The translations under genes were made by a program, and so were the position numbers. Below are positions 9,394-18,658 of a stretch of 36,463 nt of DNA, one piece after another. Numbering within the stretch: position 1 is the first letter of the stretch; each line of letters begins with the position of its first letter. The stretch is taken from contig NW_005179119.1 in assembly GCF_000350225.1 (NCBI RefSeq), positions 1-36,463 on the forward strand, given 5' to 3'. The notes below the pieces were generated by a model that saw only the letters and a list, made by a program, of their open reading frames with translations, was not told the origin of the DNA and made no database searches. Source of the stretch: Chondrus crispus (taxonomy: Eukaryota > Rhodophyta > Florideophyceae > Gigartinales > Gigartinaceae).

Positions 9394-11060
9394 ATGGCGG
9401 TAACCAAAAGGTATCAGCAAAAGCTTAAAAAGGCAATCTGCCTCGTCTTGAAAGATGGCAAGCCCATGAGAGCAGCTGCTACGAATCAAAAAGTGTCGTT
9501 ATCCACACTGCACCGCCACATCAAGCAACAGAAGACCAGCGCACCCATTCGATCTGTCGGGCGCCCTCCTGTCCTCACAGAACTCGAGGAGAAAATGGCT
9601 GTTGACCTTGTCAACAAGTATGCAGACATGGGAGTTCCCATGAATAGAATACATTTGGCAGAAGCTATCTCCATTATTGTGGAACACCTCCCACATCCTC
9701 GGCAAAGTAAGCTTCCGTTTGCAAACGGTCGCCCTGGTCGGTCGTTTTAAGGTCATTTCAGCGCCGCCATATCCAAGACATTAGATTTGCCAAATCGGTT
9801 CGACAAGAAGGGAAAAGATTTCTATCGTGTACTGCCGAAATCCTCATCACACATTTCGCCACCCTCAGTAAGCTTTTTGAAGAGCACTGCTTCGACGGCG
9901 CACGCATATGGAATTTGGACGAAAATGGTGCTACCGCCGGTCGAGACGTTGATGGAAAGCCCTAGTGTAGGTATTTACTGCGTCGTGGCGGATGTGGTGA
10001 CATGAAAACCGTGGAGTTCAAATTCTTCGGTCGGGTGACAATCATGCCGTGTATAAATGCTGATGGTGATGCAGGGCCTACGCTGTCTTTCTTCAAAGGT
10101 CCTGGAATTCCGTACCGGACTGTTCTTAAAGACGGAAACGTCGTGGTCGAGAGTTTTGCGGACATGTTGCCGCGCGGCGCACTTGTGACAGTCAGACGCG
10201 ACAATGCCGGGGTTGACACGACCAATTTTTTCGAATGGGCTATACGTTTTGTGAATCACGTACGGGATCTCACAGCTAACGGATGGAAAGTTTTGTTAAT
10301 TTATGACGGATATAGATCTCACATGAGCGTTAAGGTTCTACATTTCTTTGAAAAGAATGGGGTGGTCGTTTATGCGCTACCCGCGCACTCATCTGGAAAA
10401 CCCCAGCCGCTGGATGTCGTCATGTTCAGACTTTACAAGAAGGCCATCAACAAGGCCCTTTGTGACACTGTCGACAGGGTCGGAAGCAAGGAGTACAGTG
10501 TGTTTGATTTTTGTTCTATCTTACGAGCGGCATATCATTAATGCTTTACTAGAGATAATATACAGGCTTCATTTGGGCGATCTGGTATTTTCCACTTGAC
10601 CCATCTAAACTTTTGTGAGTTCCAAGGCCGGAGTCTGGACAGAATATTCAGAATATTTTTTCCCAAGAGCAGTTACTGGAGGCTTTCGAGGCAAAGCGTC
10701 GAGAAATCAGGCAGAGTATTGGGGGAGGACTCTGTTCTGACTAGTAGCGGATATCTGGGCACAACTGCGGGATGTGTTTTTACCTCTTCTAAGGCTCTAC
10801 ATTTAATTAAGGTGAAGGAGCGACGAGAACGACTTGCACGAGAGAACCGCGATCGAATGGCGGCTGAGCGATCATTGTGTGCTGCTGCTCGATCTGATTG
10901 TGCCAGGCGTGAATTGCGACAAGTCAACGATCTTGCTTTAAGAAGGCGAGAGACTCTAGCTGGAATGAGTATAGATGCAACGTATGTGAATCGCTGGACG
11001 ACTACTGGTATGACAAGTCGTACTCAGTTGAATTGGGGCCGGAACGGCTGGCTGACGTAA
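9394..11060 (+). pseudogene. Decayed pogo/Tigger-like DDE transposase
   Basis: A DNA transposase of the Tc1/mariner superfamily, pogo branch (DDE_1 type). ATG 9394 opens a helix-turn-helix segment (KRYQQKLKKAICLVL...MRAAATNQKVSLSTLHRHI) like the Psq/CENP-B DNA-binding domain, followed by GRPPVLTELEE. Near 9745-9748 (TTTT) the reading moves to the frame of 9729-11060, giving FQRRHIQDIRFAKS, then the catalytic segment with IWNLDENG (first D), LLIYDGYRSHMS (second D) and LPAHSSGKPQPLDVVMF (third D), and finally SFGRSGIFHLTHL and a basic, arginine-rich tail. In-frame stops sit at 9963-9965 (TAG) and 10539-10541 (TAA). With one frameshift and two nonsense codons it is dead as written. No terminal inverted repeat or TA duplication was found by eye. 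Confidence 0.88.
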
Positions 11061-11377
11061 GCGTGCGGTAGGAACGTGACGACGTGAATTGCTACGAGAG
11101 CACGCCGGGGCTAGGGTAGAGCTCCCGGAGAACGCTCGCCGTCGCGAACGGAATGTGGCCCGACGTCCCCAGTTTGGCCAGTTGGCGGCTTGGGGCGACT
11201 CCCTCCAATATCGGGGCCGCCGCTCAGGCGGACCCCTCGTAATTTTATGTGTTATAGGTTGTCAGTTATAAGCGAGTGGGCGACCCCTTTGAAAAGGGGG
11301 CTCCCAGCGCCTCGCCATGTGCGGGGCACAGACTCCCGAGTAAAGTCTACCGGTAAACTTTATAGCTTATATAAACT
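11061..11377. other. Convergent intergenic gap, GC-rich
   Basis: The gap lies between the pogo-like frame (+) and the orphan gene (-), whose stop is at 11378. No gene seen. Two TAAACTTTA copies (about 11353 and 11372) and a 14-bp palindrome GTTGTAGCTACAAC (11385-11398, within the end of the orphan gene) lie at the junction. Confidence 0.4.
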
Positions 11378-13426
11378 TTATTTTGTTGTAGCTACAACCA
11401 TGACACATCTCAACGAGCAGCTATACCCACGGAGGAATACCTCCCTACTCCCAACTCTGCAAAACTCCACACAGACATCAACAGCGATATCAATGAAATT
11501 AGTCAATCTGTGAAGAGTTCTCTTCTCCCCCCCGCTGTGCTTTCGTTGCACTCCGTTACCTTCTACCACATAAACCTCATGCGAAACTCTGAGAACCATG
11601 CCCGTACAGGAAGAAAACATCTGATTTAGCAACTCCATATTTGCAGCATCAGCTGCATTCGTGGTGCCCTCGTCCGCATTGAGAGGACATGCAGTTGTCG
11701 TAGGGACGTCATTCAAGTTCAACTCGAATTCCTGGTCCTCAAATCTCATTTCAGTTTTGCGCTGATCAACATCTGAGATATGATTGCTCCAAAAAACTAG
11801 AAGGACACCCAGGCCGATAAAAAATACCAAACGTACATTTTCACGAGCACCATGGAGATGAGAACTCAAGAGACGGTAAACCCTCTCAGCTCCATGGATA
11901 GAAATATCAGACGCCGTGGGTGTATCCCTGATTCTGCCCCTGCGAGACTGGTTCGCTCTCTCAAGAAAAGTTCTTGCTTCGGTTATATGCTCCTGAGTAA
12001 CCGATGTAGCTGACAACCAAGATGGCCGAGTAATCCTGCATGCCATTCCGCCGACACCTTCCGTTTGGCTAGAACCGGCAAGGTCACGGTAATTTGCGTA
12101 GTCATTACCACATGGGGCAGACCTATCCAAGTCATCAACGTTTTCCGCCTTGAACATACGAAATCTGTCCGCACATACGTTGAAAAATGCGTTTTGAACG
12201 ACGGTGAACTTGAAATCGCTGTGCAGCTTGCCCACACCATCGGCGAATTTAAATTTATTCTCACCAGGTTGTCTACTGAACAACAAAGTCTGCAGTGCCT
12301 CAGAAGCCCTATCCACATCCTGTCTACTGCCATGGGTGTACACCTTAACAACCGTCAAAGGAACATTATAACAAATTACAGGCGAGAAAACCAGTGCATT
12401 GAATATTATGTCCACATTGGGAGTGAGAGCATCGAGGTTATGCTCCCATTCTGTAAGCGAGGTTTTCGTTCTTGACTTGCTTGACGCTCCGGACTTCATG
12501 CTAGAACTGGCCATAAGTTGAAGAATACCTTCAATGTTTGTTATCCCCGATTTAACGGCGGTTGACAAACTGCTTTCCATTTTTCGTAAATCCGCCTTAT
12601 GTTCCATGCGCATCCTATCGATACTGCATGAAAACTTTTTGAAGAGATCTTCGAAGAGTTTCGAAGTGACGCCAGACGACATAGTGACCATTTCCAACCC
12701 TCTTATATCCCCAGACTGCTCTGCCGAACCGAAACCGATGTCCTCGTGAGTTTCCCTACTGTCGTTGCGTTTTCGAGACCATGGGAGAATACGAGTTTGT
12801 TTTGGGAACTTCTGTAAAACGGGAGTGCTATCTGGCGTTCTATCAACAGAGAGAAGAGGTCCCCTTCGACTGGAACGATCCTGCATTTTATCCCCATGCA
12901 AGAATTGGGCATGACCAAGAGGAAGGGGTGAATTCTCAGCAGGTTCTCTTGTCATTCTGGCTTCATCCCCACGTTGTCTTGCAGTAGTTTTTTGCTCTCT
13001 GGGAGGTGCGCTAGTGGTCTTGCGCTTCTTAGAAGGCTTCTGTAAAACATCAGCTGAATCTTCAGTCACATCACTGTCAGTACCGGCGGTTCTGTGAATA
13101 GAGCTTGGGCGGAGGGCACGCTTCCATCCACGTGATTGCAATTTTCTCACCGGTGTTTCCAGGATAGTTGTCAAATCTTCCAATCTTCTACCCTTTCCAT
13201 CATATGGAGCAAGGGGATCTTTGATAGGAGGTTCACTATCTCTTTCAATTGAATTGGCGGACTCTCTTGATGATTTGACTTCCATTTGATGCCCCTTCAG
13301 ATTCCGAGCAACCTCCGTACGGAGGCTATCCGAACTTGTGGCAGACTTTGCAGTAGACTCAGTACCACGTATTTTCATTTTCGCCGTATTAGTGGAAGTT
13401 CTAGATGATCTATTACGAATGGGCAC
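11378..13426 (-). CDS. Orphan protein of about 666-682 residues, coiled-coil and one membrane segment
   Basis: Family not recognised. An open frame of this length is far beyond chance, so I treat it as a real gene. The ORF is open to 13426 but the first in-frame ATG is 13378. The preceding bases CTCAG at 13427-13431 would make a good splice acceptor in phase 0, so an upstream exon is possible. The N-terminal 200 residues are polar and basic (KKRKTT, a nuclear-localisation-like patch). A middle segment (SKLFEDLFKKFSCSIDRMRM...LRKMESSLSTAV) looks coiled-coil. A mixed alpha/beta-like region follows, then one hydrophobic stretch (VRLVFFIGLGVLLVFW) and an acidic and then basic C-terminus. A single membrane anchor late in the chain is the only structural clue. 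It is convergent with the pogo-like transposase and divergent from the orphan gene at 14184. Confidence 0.65.
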   Translation of the reverse strand: MPIRNRSSRTSTNTAKMKIRGTESTAKSATSSDSLRTEVARNLKGHQMEVKSSRESANSIERDSEPPIKDPLAPYDGKGRRLEDLTTILETPVRKLQSRGWKRALRPSSIHRTAGTDSDVTEDSADVLQKPSKKRKTTSAPPREQKTTARQRGDEARMTREPAENSPLPLGHAQFLHGDKMQDRSSRRGPLLSVDRTPDSTPVLQKFPKQTRILPWSRKRNDSRETHEDIGFGSAEQSGDIRGLEMVTMSSGVTSKLFEDLFKKFSCSIDRMRMEHKADLRKMESSLSTAVKSGITNIEGILQLMASSSMKSGASSKSRTKTSLTEWEHNLDALTPNVDIIFNALVFSPVICYNVPLTVVKVYTHGSRQDVDRASEALQTLLFSRQPGENKFKFADGVGKLHSDFKFTVVQNAFFNVCADRFRMFKAENVDDLDRSAPCGNDYANYRDLAGSSQTEGVGGMACRITRPSWLSATSVTQEHITEARTFLERANQSRRGRIRDTPTASDISIHGAERVYRLLSSHLHGARENVRLVFFIGLGVLLVFWSNHISDVDQRKTEMRFEDQEFELNLNDVPTTTACPLNADEGTTNAADAANMELLNQMFSSCTGMVLRVSHEVYVVEGNGVQRKHSGGEKRTLHRLTNFIDIAVDVCVEFCRVGSREVFLRGYSCSLRCVMVVATTK

Positions 13427-14183
13427 CTGAGCCCTAGAGTCTGCTGCTGCCTGCTTTTACTCTGTCATTCTAATCGCAGTACCGCGTCGAATTTTTCGAC
13501 GACACATGAGACTGGGATGCGGTGAGAAACAGAGGAGAGGTTGACTGCACGAAACTTGGATCGATTACAGATTTGCTTGCTTCGACGAGACACCCCTCCA
13601 GTGGTCATCAATAGCACATCCATGTCAAACTGGATGGTCTGAAGGGCTTTATATGCGCATATCTCAAGGCAGCGCTGCTCTTTTCGTCAGTAAAATACCA
13701 AAAGTGAGTTCACTTTGCGCCAAATTTCCATTCGTGTTTTTGCGGCGTACCATTTTATGCCCATCAACTGGGCCGTAAGCTGGTGGTGCGGCATTGATTT
13801 TTTCGGCAACGACGAGTAACATAGCTACTCCTGATCCGTGCATAGCAGAGCTGAATATGATGTCACACACTCCAAGAACCAGGGGATCCGGACGAAAATA
13901 TTGCATCCCGAGGAGGAGCGACTTGATAGAGGTATTGTAGTGTTTGGATCAAGAGCCTGGAGCGCCGCACAAGTGGTGCATAGCCGAGGTCTTGCACATT
14001 TGTGGCACCACCGCTGGAAATGTTCTCGCGCCTGGCGCGAACCTGTACACGCCAACGGAATATTGGGAAGAACAAATATCGACGGTTGACTTCCTAGACG
14101 GTAACGTGCTTCGCTGTGCACCAGATGAATATGGTGTAGATGAGAGCTGAGGCCCTGACAAAGACGAAAGCCCAAATCCGACA
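13379..14183. other. Divergent gap between two orphan genes, with exon-like fragments
   Basis: It should hold the promoters of both flanking orphans. On the minus strand, 13906-13751 is open and ends ATG followed by donor GTACGC in phase 0, which could splice to the acceptor at 13427 (324-nt intron). On the plus strand, 13941-14150 is open and protein-like, in the same frame as the 14184 ORF, but I found no splice pair that joins them in frame. Neither is firm. Confidence 0.3.
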
Positions 14184-15313
14184 TTGTGGTGGAGATTCTG
14201 CAGGAATCACGAAGATGATGAAAGCGCCGCCGTAACTGATAAAGAATGGGTCTTGAATGCTGGAAGCAAGGATAAAGGACATCGGACTACTCACACGTCA
14301 TCAATAAGTAATGCGATTACGTGCCGTACGGATTGGAATGTGAATTCGATTCGCCAGGGACATGCTGCGCTGGCTGTAGAAGTTGAAAAATTGAAGAGAG
14401 AATTGGCGACGCTTTCTGATCGAGTTGTGCAGATGCAGTACTCCCCCGTCGATGCCTCCGCATGTGACAGTGCCTGGTGCGTTTTGTCGCGTCTCCGACA
14501 CCGGCTGGCGGTCCAAATGCAGAGAGGATTGAAGTACAACTCGAAGACTTCTGCAGGGTTTTGGGAACAGACTATGACAGGGAGATGCGACGGTGTCGTA
14601 GAAGGAACCCTCAGCGTTCGCGTAGAATGCACCTTGAAGCAGTTCGAATCTGTAGCCCGCCATATACATGCGAAGCATTCCTCCTCGCAACTGATTCGAT
14701 TAATCCCTCCCTTCAGCTATACACAACTTCCCTCACCACTCAGTACTGAGTTTCAAGTACTGTACAGCTCTTTCGCTGAATTGTGTGACGACGTCGGAAT
14801 TGATTCACTTTCCGATAAGATGGAGATGGTAAGGAAATGCAGTGAGAGCACTCAACGAGAACTACTTAGAATGCTGGGTACGTACTGCGTCAACAAAAAG
14901 AACTCCCAAGGTACGGCAAGCATATATATCGGCACAAGTTGCACAGACGCAGGACCCCAAATTCCGAACACCCCGTATGAGGCTGTACAGCTCTGTCCCG
15001 TCCTGTTGAGAAGGAACAGGGAGTGGGATATTCTGGACAACCGTTTCAAACACGGCCTGGAGCTGAAGAGATTTCCCTTGCCCACACTGGGACTCGGCAC
15101 GAAAAAAGTAAAGCGTTAGCTTTGCACTGGAAGAGGGGTCAAGACCTTGGGCAGGTATCGTGGTCAAAAAGTTTTCGTAACACGACGGTAGTGGCTGGGT
15201 CGTTGGACGTCTCACTACCTTTCGTTTTGACGCGGGGAAAATACCTCTGTACAGAGGTAGGTGAGTTAGCTTCCGATGATATTTGGGAAGAGCTTTTAGG
15301 GAAAAAAAGGTGA
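14184..15313 (+). CDS. Orphan protein with N-terminal coiled-coil, at least two exons, start not found
   Basis: Family not recognised. Exon A is open from 14184 to 15107 and exon B runs 15155-15313. A 47-nt intron (15108-15154, donor GTAAAG, acceptor GGGCAG, phase 0) removes an in-frame TAG at 15117 and joins LGLGTKK to VSWSKSFRNTT; the protein then ends DDIWEELLGKKR. The extra 52 residues have a good protein-like composition, which supports the splice. Exon A contains no ATG before 14433, so the true start is probably in an upstream exon in the 13.4-14.2 kb gap. A heptad-like segment (ALAVEVEKLKRELATLSDRV) near the start of exon A predicts a short coiled-coil. The following helical region (SLSDKMEMVRKCSES) has no recognisable motif. 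It is head-to-head with the other orphan gene, which also has a coiled-coil before its folded part. Confidence 0.55.
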
Positions 15314-15591
15314 AGCAATCGGGTTAGAGATCGAAAACATTACAAAGCTGCAATTAAAAAAAACGCTCACATTTCGAAAATGTAGCACTACTGTATCGAG
15401 CCCGGTACAATATAATAGTTTAATATTAAGAAATATGGATATTACTGAAGTGAGTGCCACCATGTCGTAGCAAATCGTCACATTCCTTGAACTACAGAAG
15501 AAATCAAATCGCTATTCATCAACATAGTCCATCATCTCAGGTGTCGCAATATATTTGACGATATTTAGTGATCAAAATTATTGTTCAAGTT

Positions 15592-15874
15592 ATGAAACGG
15601 TCTGCAGTGCCGTCAACTGTTGCAATAGAGTCCTTTAGGAGGCAATTGCGCTCGCTTGAGAAGCGTCGGGCTGTTGCTCGTCTGCGAACTCTGCGCAACG
15701 TCATTAACAAGTAAAGGAGTGTTGTGCACATTGTTTCACAATGACATGCTTCGCATGATTTTCCGCAGAAATTTTATTTTTCTGTGGGCCAGATATGATA
15801 TATGTCCCGAATTGTATGCATATACACAAAGTCGTTGGGATCTCAACAAGTGGTGCGCGGAGCTGCTCGTTTGA
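15592..15874 (+). CDS. Small two-exon gene candidate, 74 residues
   Basis: Exon 1 is 15592-15710 from ATG 15592 and exon 2 is 15769-15874, ending TGA. The 58-nt intron (15711-15768) has donor GTAAAG and acceptor TTTTCCGCAG after a pyrimidine-rich stretch. The first exon encodes a strongly basic helix-like peptide (ESFRRQLRSLEKRRAVARL). The second is aromatic (FIFLWARYDI) and ends NKWCAELLV. Without splicing the frame stops after 40 residues. No family is recognised, and a false prediction is quite possible for so short a product. It lies about 280 bases downstream of the preceding orphan gene on the same strand. Confidence 0.33.
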
Positions 15875-16095
15875 TTTTAGACATCCTGGTTGGATCCTGG
15901 CTTCCGACCCACCGCTTCGTGGCTCAGCTAGGGACAACTCCAGAACACGACGACGTAAATGGAGCACCCTAAGTAGTTTTTCAATATTTTTTATCATGCC
16001 GTTCCATAATTAGGGCCCCCCCTCTACTGTACGCCTGCTCACAGCCGTCGTGGGCCCGCGCTCCCCGCCTTTGACACGTGTGTCACACGTGTGCT

Positions 16096-16125
16096 CATCC
16101 AAAGTGTACGCGTACACTTTGGATG
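16096..16125. repeat. Perfect 30-bp palindrome
   Basis: The arms are CATCCAAAGTGTACG and its exact complement, with no spacer. It lies within the run of ACACGTGT words. Confidence 0.97.
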
Positions 16126-16787
16126 ATACCACACTTGTACTGTGCGCGTACACTTGCGACGGTACCCCACGTGTATGACAATCGTATGACACGTATATGA
16201 TACGTGTACGACACGTGTACGACACGTGTACATATGTGGTGCCCACAAGTTTCTACGCTAATTAGCGTCTAATGCCAAGTGGCAACTCTAATGACGATAA
16301 TTAATTATTAATTACCCATTTAGTAACCGGCGCCGACCACGGCGCTCGGCGTATATAGGTCTGGTGTCGAAAGGCGCTATTGTACAGTAAAGAGGCATCA
16401 GGTGATCGGACCTCATCTCTGGTAGGATTTTCTACGGCTCCTATCTAGGTGGCTAAGTCTGGTACCTTCACCCTTCGTCGTCATCCTTTTTCTTGTTTTT
16501 CTTTTACTTTTTCCCCTATTTTCTACTTTCCACGCTATCTTTCTTCTTCGTTCTTCTTTGTTCTTCTTGTTGTTTACTCCTTCTAGCCCACTCCCGCTGG
16601 AATGCACCCCTTCGCGTACACCGCGATCTACCCACTGTATCGCGTCGACGCCCCTGAATTATGTAGTATAACGACCGTCGCCCGCGCGGGGAGGTTATTA
16701 ACCGTGCGGCCGTGCACCGTGCACACGTGGGCGGGTGTAATCACGTGTAGGGAGCCTGCGCTTGTGCCGACCGGCCGTAGCGTGGCG

Positions 16788-16883
16788 CACGTGTACAGTA
16801 GCACACATGTCGTCCGAGCGGTAGTCTACGCGTGTTGCGTGTTACGTGTACGCGTTAGCACCCGTGTCGTCCGTGCGGTAGTC
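16788..16883 (+). repeat. Tandem duplication of a 56-bp module
   Basis: GTCGTCCGAGCGGTAGTCT (16809-16827) recurs as GTCGTCCGTGCGGTAGTCT (16865-16883) at a spacing of 56. Each is preceded by an ACGTGTAC-type word and TAGCAC. A third related copy lies near 23308-23357 (GTCCGTGCGGTAGT preceded by GTGTACAGTAG), so this is an interspersed family. Confidence 0.6.
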
Positions 16884-17400
16884 TGTAAGCCACGAACCGC
16901 TGTGTGCAAAACCTAAGTGCAAATCGGATGCCTTCTGCACACAGGATTCGTAACTGTACGGTGTCAAGGTTGCGCCGCCAGCAAGGATACACGTGTAGAA
17001 AGCTAGGCAAGGTTTGGCGGCTTCTAAATGCTTTCTCTGCATTTCTTGTTCACAATTACATTCGTCATGACACAGACGGCCAGAATGGCAAGCAAACTGA
17101 CGGAGGTTTGCGTTTGCACATCGTCAGCCTGACACGAGCCCCTGCACTGCACTTTCAGGAAAGATTTTGAAAAGATTTGAAGAATTTAATTTCCCGTCGG
17201 TACGTCGTAGAGGTAGTGACGAACTGGAAAAACATTCCTCCACTATTGAGCCGCACCCCCATTTTTCCATCAGCCCTTCCCCTTTTCCGCTCACTCGCTC
17301 CTGCGCCTACTTCTACAGCTCGCCCGCCTCCGCCCACCGATGTAGTATAACCCCCCCTGGGGCTTTATTTTAGATTAGATCAACTCAGAATCGGATCGGT

Positions 17401-17427
17401 TACTGTAGGGCTCGATGCTCTACAGTA
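17401..17427 (+). repeat. TACTGTA-capped hairpin 1
   Basis: Arms TACTGTAG and CTACAGTA pair perfectly. The stem continues through a G-T wobble and two G-C pairs to a five-base loop TCGAT. Confidence 0.85.
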
Positions 17428-17505
17428 CCACCACGTGTACCCCCAAGTACAGGGGGCGCACGTGTACACGTGTACGCGCGGGACCCAAGAGCGCACACAC
17501 ACGTG

Positions 17506-17532
17506 TACTGTCAGGCCCGATGGCTGACAGTA
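17506..17532 (+). repeat. TACTGT-capped hairpin 2, homologous to hairpin 1
   Basis: Arms TACTGTCAG and CTGACAGTA, with loop core CCGAT. It has the same 27-base length and layout as the hairpin at 17401. Positions 7/21 and 8/20 differ from it by compensating pair changes. Confidence 0.85.
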
Positions 17533-17552
17533 TTACAGTGTCGACCGACCGC

Positions 17553-17585
17553 TACAGTACGTCGCTACAGCACATCGGTACTGTA
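17553..17585 (+). repeat. Inverted pair TACAGTAC / GTACTGTA
   Basis: Eight-base perfect arms around a 17-base loop, 20 bases downstream of hairpin 2. Confidence 0.6.
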
Positions 17586-18139
17586 CTATTATGATAGGTT
17601 ATTATGTACATTAAATATGGCGCGGACCGGCAGCGGTGGAGGAGGACAAGCACGGACTTGTCACCCACCGACCGTCAAGGTCCGTCTTCCAGCTTACCTA
17701 ACACGCGCGATCGGTCTTCGCGCGCGTTAAACGGGACAAAGCGGGTAGGGGACACACGCGTACGCGAGCGAGCCTAGATCCGCCTCCGCCCGTCAGCGCT
17801 GGTACGTTACCCAGCGCTGCTCCGGGGCGTCGAGGCGTGGATCGGCCCGCGCGTACGCTCGTCCCCGACCGTCCCGCTCTACCACGCTACCAGGGCCCGC
17901 TTCCCTGTCTCGTTAGCTGTGTGTTCTCCCTGTGTTCTCCCCCTCCGAAGGGTCTACGTCGAGCTAAAGCATACACCCCTCTACGTCAGGTTGGTGTTTA
18001 TGTTACACCGATCAACAACTCACAGTTCCCAGCTAATGCTCATTAGCGCTTCCTCGCACGCCTCCCTTCAAGATCCAGCGACAACACCTCTCCGCCTCAG
18101 CTATTACCGTTCGGCGGTTGATCAGAGCCTTTCACCTTC

Positions 18140-18455
18140 ACCTCTTTGCTACTGCTTGGCAACATTTCCTCCCTAAGCCTCGCTCCCAGATCCAGTGCAC
18201 CAACCACCGCCTCTGTCGCCGTTCAGCTGCCGGCTCGTTGCTCGCTCTACATGTTTTGACTTACACCCCTGGTGACCTCTGCCCCTCAACCCAAACCTGT
18301 GTTATTGCTTTGCAGAATTTCCTCGCCAAGCCTCGCTCCCAGATCCATCGCACCAACCCTTTGCCTCTGCTTTAACCCCTTGGCTGCCCGCCCCCTTCCA
18401 GCGTTACCACTTTTGACTTTACAGCTGGTGACCGCTGTCCCTCAACCCGCACCTG
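18140..18455 (+). repeat. Decayed tandem duplication, period about 153-157 bp
   Basis: AAGCCTCGCTCCCAGATCCA occurs at about 18175 and again at about 18328. A GGTGACC-x-CTG-x-CCCTCAACCC block recurs at about 18271 and 18427. The copies are diverged but stay in the same order. Confidence 0.65.
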
Positions 18456-18658
18456 TGTAATTACTTGGCGGCGTTGTCGAGCTACGCTTCACAAGGAGAT
18501 AGTACACTACGGCTTCCTCACCGCCCTTTGCGGCTCTATCGTCCGCCTACAATACTGCCCCCACCTGGCCCCCACCTGGCCACCTCGACTATTGTCCCCA
18601 CGCTCACATCTGTGAGCATCTCGAAGATTTCTTCCTCCTTCGCCAACCGTACTCTCTG

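Larger units (their letters stand above)
15875..18658. other. Gene-free repeat tract rich in CACGTG, TACTGTA, palindromes and tandem duplications
   Basis: No coding frame here is convincing; the ORFs are short and of low complexity. CACGTG-containing words occur more than ten times between 16070 and 17510, against less than one expected. A TATA-like GTATATAGG lies near 16350, and a pyrimidine-rich block at 16480-16580. A CT-rich portion (17900-18650) contains a decayed tandem duplication. The tract looks like layered remains of non-coding repeats. The specific structures are listed separately. Confidence 0.55.

Noticed and set aside
13751..13906. First exon of the 11378-13426 orphan gene
   Set aside because: Phase-compatible donor and acceptor exist, but the implied 324-nt intron is much longer than the others and coding evidence is weak; kept only as a hint.
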